Source of the DNA: Chrysochromulina parva | Lineage: Eukaryota; Haptophyta; Prymnesiales; Chrysochromulinaceae | Length of the DNA: 17,726 nucleotides | NCBI GenBank assembly: GCA_002887195.1 | Contig: PJAB01001058.1 | Coordinates: forward strand, 1 to 17,726 | Reading direction: 5' to 3' | Translations under genes and position numbers: made by a program | The notes under the pieces: generated by a model | Databases searched by the model: none | What the model saw: the letters and a program-made list of their open reading frames with translations, nothing else | Told to the model about the DNA's origin: nothing | Part shown: piece after piece, positions 14,479 through 17,726 of the stretch | How positions within the stretch are numbered: position 1 is the first letter of the stretch | How the letters are laid out: the number at the start of each line of letters is the position of its first letter

Positions 14479-17400
14479 ATGAGGGAGGCGGACGCCGCTA
14501 CGGCCGCCGGCTCCACTTCCACGTCGACGGCCGTGCTTTCATTCGTCACCGGCGGCCTTTGCGTGTTGGTCTTCCAGGCACTCCCATCGCCAAAGCACTG
14601 GAGCTGGCTCACGCTGCCATCCCCGGACGATGCGTCGAGTGATGTCACGATGACGCTGCTTGCAGCAGAACAAGTTGTCCGAGCATGGGCTGAGATGTTC
14701 TCGGCTTCGTCGATATTCTTCGTCACGGCGTGCTCGAGAGCGTGGTCACAATTCTACGCTGGCTACTCACAGTACGCACGACTACTTCTCCTCGTGTTCC
14801 AAACTGCGAGTTGGCTGATTGTCGTGGCTGCCATCAAGGGCATCTTCCAGTCTCGGGCCGTGTCGAGCATGCGCGGCGGCGAACGCGTGCGTGCACTCCT
14901 GCAGAGCCCCATGCTCGGGCTGGCCATCGCCACCGCGCTCATCGCCACCTCTCAGCTGTTGCTGCTCCTGCTGCCCTCGGCGCTGCCGCCGCCCCTCGCG
15001 GCGCCGGCCACGCCCGCACTTGAGCTCCTCACCGCCGTACCGAAGGCCCTTGGCATCCGCTTGCCGATGGGCCTCCGCTTGCCGATGGGCATCCGCATTC
15101 CCCTGGACATCCCGCCGCATCCGGATGGAGCGAGGCCGCCTTTGACCACGCCCGTCGGCGCGCGCCGCGCCCACGCGACGCAACAACGGCTGCTTCTGAC
15201 GCTCGCGCTGCAGGCGGGGCTGCCGTTCCTGCTGCGTCCTCGGGTGGTCATGCCGCTCGTGGTGATCGGGGTGAGCCTGTGGGGAGGGCTGGGGAGCCGG
15301 CTGTGGGGAGGGCTGGGGACGATCCTCTGGCGATCGTCCGCAGCGCCACCCGGCGAGACGCCCGCTAGCGCGCTGATGGCGCAGGAGGCTGCGCGCGCCA
15401 CCGGCACCACCGGCACCACCGGCGCGCGGCACGGCGCGCGCCAGGCGGCGCTCGACACGGCGTGTGCCACGCGGGGCGTGCCGACATTGTTCGTGCCGGT
15501 GGTGCAGGCCGCCTTCCTCCTGCCCTTCCTGCTGCCCATCTGCTTCGAGCTGCTGCGCCTCTGGTGGATCGAGAATGGCTGGGATGGCTCCGACTCCGCC
15601 GCCTCGTCCGAGGATGCCGCCTCCGTCCCTGCCGACGCGGGCATCGCGCCGGCGCAGTTCGCGCTCTTCGCGCTGTGCGCCTTCCTGACGGCAGAACGGC
15701 TGCTCGGCACAGCACTCCTCCTCGTGCGCTCCGTCTTCGACGGCACCTTCTACAGCCCCGGCGCCGTCGCGCGCGACGCCCTCCGTAACCGAGCCTCTCG
15801 CCCCGCGTGCGAGCCCGACCGCGCGTCCATGGAGCACGAGTACGAGCGGCGGCGCCAGCGGCGGCACGAGGCGGCCGCATTGGCGGTGCAGCGTTCGGCC
15901 GCCATCGCCGCCGGTGCCTTTCGCGTGCGTTCACGGCGAGAGCGCGGCGTGTGGCGCCGGCTGCTTGCGTGGAGCTGTGAATGGTCCGGCGCTGTGAACG
16001 GCAAACGGCTCCCTTGGTGCCCGTCGCCGCGCCGGAAGATAGTGCAATGGTGGGGCTGGGCGCGACGTCTGCCGCTCGCGCTGTGGGAGTTCGGATATGA
16101 CGTGCTGGACGCGAGCCGCTGGCTCGTGCTCTCGCCGCCCACGGACCTCTTTTGGTGGGCCACAGCCTTTGAGGCGTTCCACAGCGGCGCCTGGCGCGAG
16201 CTCTTGCTGCCTGCGGCGATCGTGGCCCTCGAGAAGCTGGTGGCGATGCCGCTGCATGGGCCGTGGTTGCCGCCCGCCTCGGCGGCTCGTCGGAGGCTTG
16301 AGCGCTGGGTACGCCTCCTCTGATGGCCTCTGATGGCCTCCGATTGCATCTGGACTGCATATTGATTGCATATTGATTGGATCTTGATTACATATTGAGT
16401 GCCTCCCTCATCAGGTCCGCCTCCTCGAGCTCCTCCGCCATCTGCAGTGGCTTCATGCGGCGGGCGTGGCCGCTTGCGTCTGGCTGCACGCTGCTGGCCT
16501 TTCTCGCCGCCTCTGGCTGCTCCCTCGCGCGTGGCTTGGGCTGTGGCTGCCGGCGGCACGCGATGCGGGCTGCGCGCTGCCACTCGCTGCGCTCTTCCAC
16601 GCACCGATCGCCTGCCTCTCGGCTGTGGCTCTCTTCCAAGAGACGCTGCTCGGGAGCGAGCTCAAGATCCATCCGGACCATTCGGAGAAGTGCGCTCGCA
16701 ACACGTGGCTGCGGGGCGTCGTGTACCTCACCGTGCCGCCCCAACACCTCACGAGACTCACACACGCGAGCCAGCTGGTGGACGGTCTCGTCGTCCTACC
16801 CGCCCCCGCCGACGACGACGAGCTCTCTCCTCGGCGCATTCGAATGGACCCAGACCTTCCTTATGAGGAAGGTGAGGATGGCTTCCTAATTTGGGTCTCG
16901 GGCGGAGCAGCGGCGGGCGCGGCGGGCAGCGCCGAGAAAGGACGGCGCGGGCGCGTGGAGCATCGTGCCGGGCGCGAGGAGCGTCGTGCTTCCCCTCCGC
17001 TTCACCCCGCCCCAGGGCACAGCGCGACCATCGAGCCCCCTTCTCCCTTGTCGGCGGCAGCGGCTGTGCTGCTCAGGGAGCCTTTGTTGCCTAATAAGGA
17101 GCCAGCGCCACGCTCCGGCGTGCGTGGCCATCGGCGCACGCGCAGCGCCGGCGTCTCGATGCGCGAGGCCAGCGAGGCCAGCACGTCCATCGCGGATGAG
17201 CTCTCGCCACGCCGGGCAGCAAAGGTCGCGGCATCGCTTGGATTACACGGCTCGGGGCAGGCGGCCGCGTTCGCGGGTGTGCACCGTTGGATTTTCACCT
17301 CTGATTGCCTCTGATGTCCTCTGATGACCTCTTATGGCACCGTTGGATATTCACCTCTGATTGCCTCTGATGACCTCTAATGACCTCTGATGACCTCTGA

Positions 17401-17726
17401 TGACGGCGGGTGTGCACCGTTGGATATTCACCTCTGATTGCCTCTAATTGCCTCTGATGACCTCTTATGACCTCTGATTGCCTCTGATTGCCTCTTATGA
17501 CCTCAAATGACCTCTTATGACCTCTAATGGCCTCTCATTGCCTCGATTGCCCTCTAAAGTCCCCTCCTCCTCAAGTCCGCTGCTGTGGATCCTCTGATGA
17601 CCTCTTATGACCTCTCATGACCTCTCATGACCTCTCATTGCCTCCTCAGGTCCGCTGCTATGGATCCTCGAGGGCATGCAAGAGGCGCTCCCGCCCGAGC
17701 TGCGCGCCGTGTACGAGCCTCTGGCG
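14479..17726 (+). CDS. Multi-pass membrane protein, unknown family (three exons, 3' end outside window)
   Basis: Exons 14479-16308, 16415-17276 and 17650-17726 join in frame to 923 codons, ending exactly at a codon at the window edge, so the C-terminus is missing. Exon 1 has about seven hydrophobic segments, near residues 16-34, 101-122, 144-170, 236-253, 257-275, 336-362 and 391-417, with a basic Arg-rich loop at about 435-530 and short repeats (RLPMG at 194-207; LWGGLG). Exon 2 adds a hydrophobic, Trp/Leu-rich stretch (about 620-686), then a soluble region with WLRGVVYLTVPPQHL and a long Ala/Pro/Ser/Arg tail. Exon 3 continues as PLLWILEGMQEALPPELRAV. I do not recognise a family; a channel, transporter or scaffold is possible. 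The start is the first ATG of the frame, but a donor-like GTAAGT at 14426 leaves room for an upstream exon. Without splicing, exon 1 would end at a stop at 16321-16323. Confidence 0.78.
16308..16427 (+). repeat. 12-nt direct repeat at both boundaries of intron 1
   Basis: GTACGCCTCCTC opens the intron at 16309-16320 and GTCCGCCTCCTC opens the next exon at 16415-16426, 11 of 12 identical; the preceding G also matches. Both copies encode VRLL in the same reading phase. Confidence 0.88.
16309..16414 (+). other. 106-nt GT-AG intron, minisatellite-like
   Basis: It begins GTACGCCTCCTC, then runs as a decaying 10-11-bp repeat (TGATGGCCTC, TGATTGCATAT and variants), and ends CATCAG. It is phase 0, after Trp610. 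Splicing joins ERW to VRLLELLRHLQW in the frame of exon 2, which has no in-frame ATG of its own near its start. Confidence 0.85.
17273..17425 (+). repeat. Donor-boundary sequence duplicated inside intron 2
   Basis: GCGGGTGTGCACCGTTGGAT lies at the exon 2 donor (17273-17292) and again at 17406-17425. The shorter core GCACCGTTGGAT occurs a third time from 17337. Each copy is followed by the TTCACCTCTGATTGCC start of a minisatellite run. Confidence 0.9.
17277..17649 (+). other. 373-nt intron filled with about 10-bp minisatellite
   Basis: The donor GTGTGC at 17277 and acceptor CTCAG at 17648-17649 join exon 2 to exon 3 in frame with a phase-1 Gly codon. A nearby donor at 17279 would give a poorer frame. 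The interior is dominated by CCTCTGATGA/CCTCTGATTG variants, which place stops in all frames, so it cannot be coding. The alternative is that exon 2 ends at the TGA at 17312-17314 and the sequence at 17650 belongs to another gene. Confidence 0.75.
17293..17640 (+). repeat. Degenerate 10-bp minisatellite (CCTCTGATGA)
   Basis: About 25 or more tandem units of CCTCTGATGA with variants TTATGA, TAATGA, GATTG and CATGA occupy intron 2. The same unit in decayed form fills intron 1 of this gene. Confidence 0.93.
17566..17669 (+). repeat. Acceptor-boundary sequence duplicated inside intron 2
   Basis: The 20 nt at the start of exon 3 (17650-17669) are copied at 17575-17594 with one mismatch. Including CCTCCTCA in front, the match is 29 nt with two mismatches, period 75. 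Between the copies are five or six units of the 10-bp repeat. Confidence 0.92.

Noticed and set aside
16466..17314. Separate 282-aa gene after the membrane protein
   Set aside because: It starts at a GTG with no ATG and is in exact frame with exon 1 through a clean GT-AG intron, so it is exon 2.
17293..17640. Transposon or telomere-like array
   Set aside because: The 10-bp units are degenerate, lie between coding exons that join in frame, and show no terminal inverted repeats or transposase, so an intronic minisatellite fits better.

Overview
This is nuclear DNA of a GC-rich eukaryote, most likely a marine alga with a secondary plastid. A haptophyte is my first guess and a pelagophyte or similar alga is possible; this is inference. 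The evidence is short GT-AG introns, very long low-complexity reading frames full of in-frame minisatellites, a mitochondrial-type presequence on one protein, and a signal-peptide-like leader followed by a basic Ala/Pro/Lys stretch on a Rubisco-methyltransferase-like protein, as expected for a plastid reached through the ER. No rRNA, tRNA, CRISPR array or complete transposon was recognised.

Five genes alternate strictly in strand (+,-,+,-,+). (1) 199-1344 (+): a 381-aa coiled-coil protein with polyglutamine tracts. (2) 1828-11271 (-): one uninterrupted frame of 3147 codons with N-terminal leucine-rich repeats, three canonical EF-hand loops, a Trp-spaced helical segment, an acidic tract, a coiled coil, a long minisatellite-built disordered middle and an unknown C-terminal region. 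(3) 11602-13670 (+): a two-exon gene joining a SET-domain lysine methyltransferase with its Rubisco-substrate-binding region to a complete FKBP prolyl isomerase. (4) 13793-14329 (-): a mitochondrial DNL zinc-finger (Zim17/Tim15/Hep1) protein with unusual zinc-ligand spacing. (5) 14479 to beyond the right edge (+): a three-exon multi-pass membrane protein of unknown family, 923 codons in view.

The most interesting signal is in the introns. All three carry direct repeats at their boundaries. In two, the first 12-15 nt of the intron repeat as the first 12-15 nt of the next exon, so the 5' splice site lies in one copy and the exon resumes with the other. The third is a roughly 10-bp minisatellite containing duplicated copies of both its own donor-side and acceptor-side boundary sequences. 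The right edge of all three repeats is CCTC. This looks like recent intron gain by insertion or template-switch duplication (introner-like). The splices are supported because each one restores reading frame exactly and, in gene 3, restores a recognisable domain.

The genes do not form an obvious pathway. Genes 3 (plastid) and 4 (mitochondrion) are both linked to organelle protein modification or folding, but they are convergent neighbours rather than an operon. Genes 2 and 3 share a 330-bp divergent upstream region, and genes 4 and 5 share one of 149 bp.
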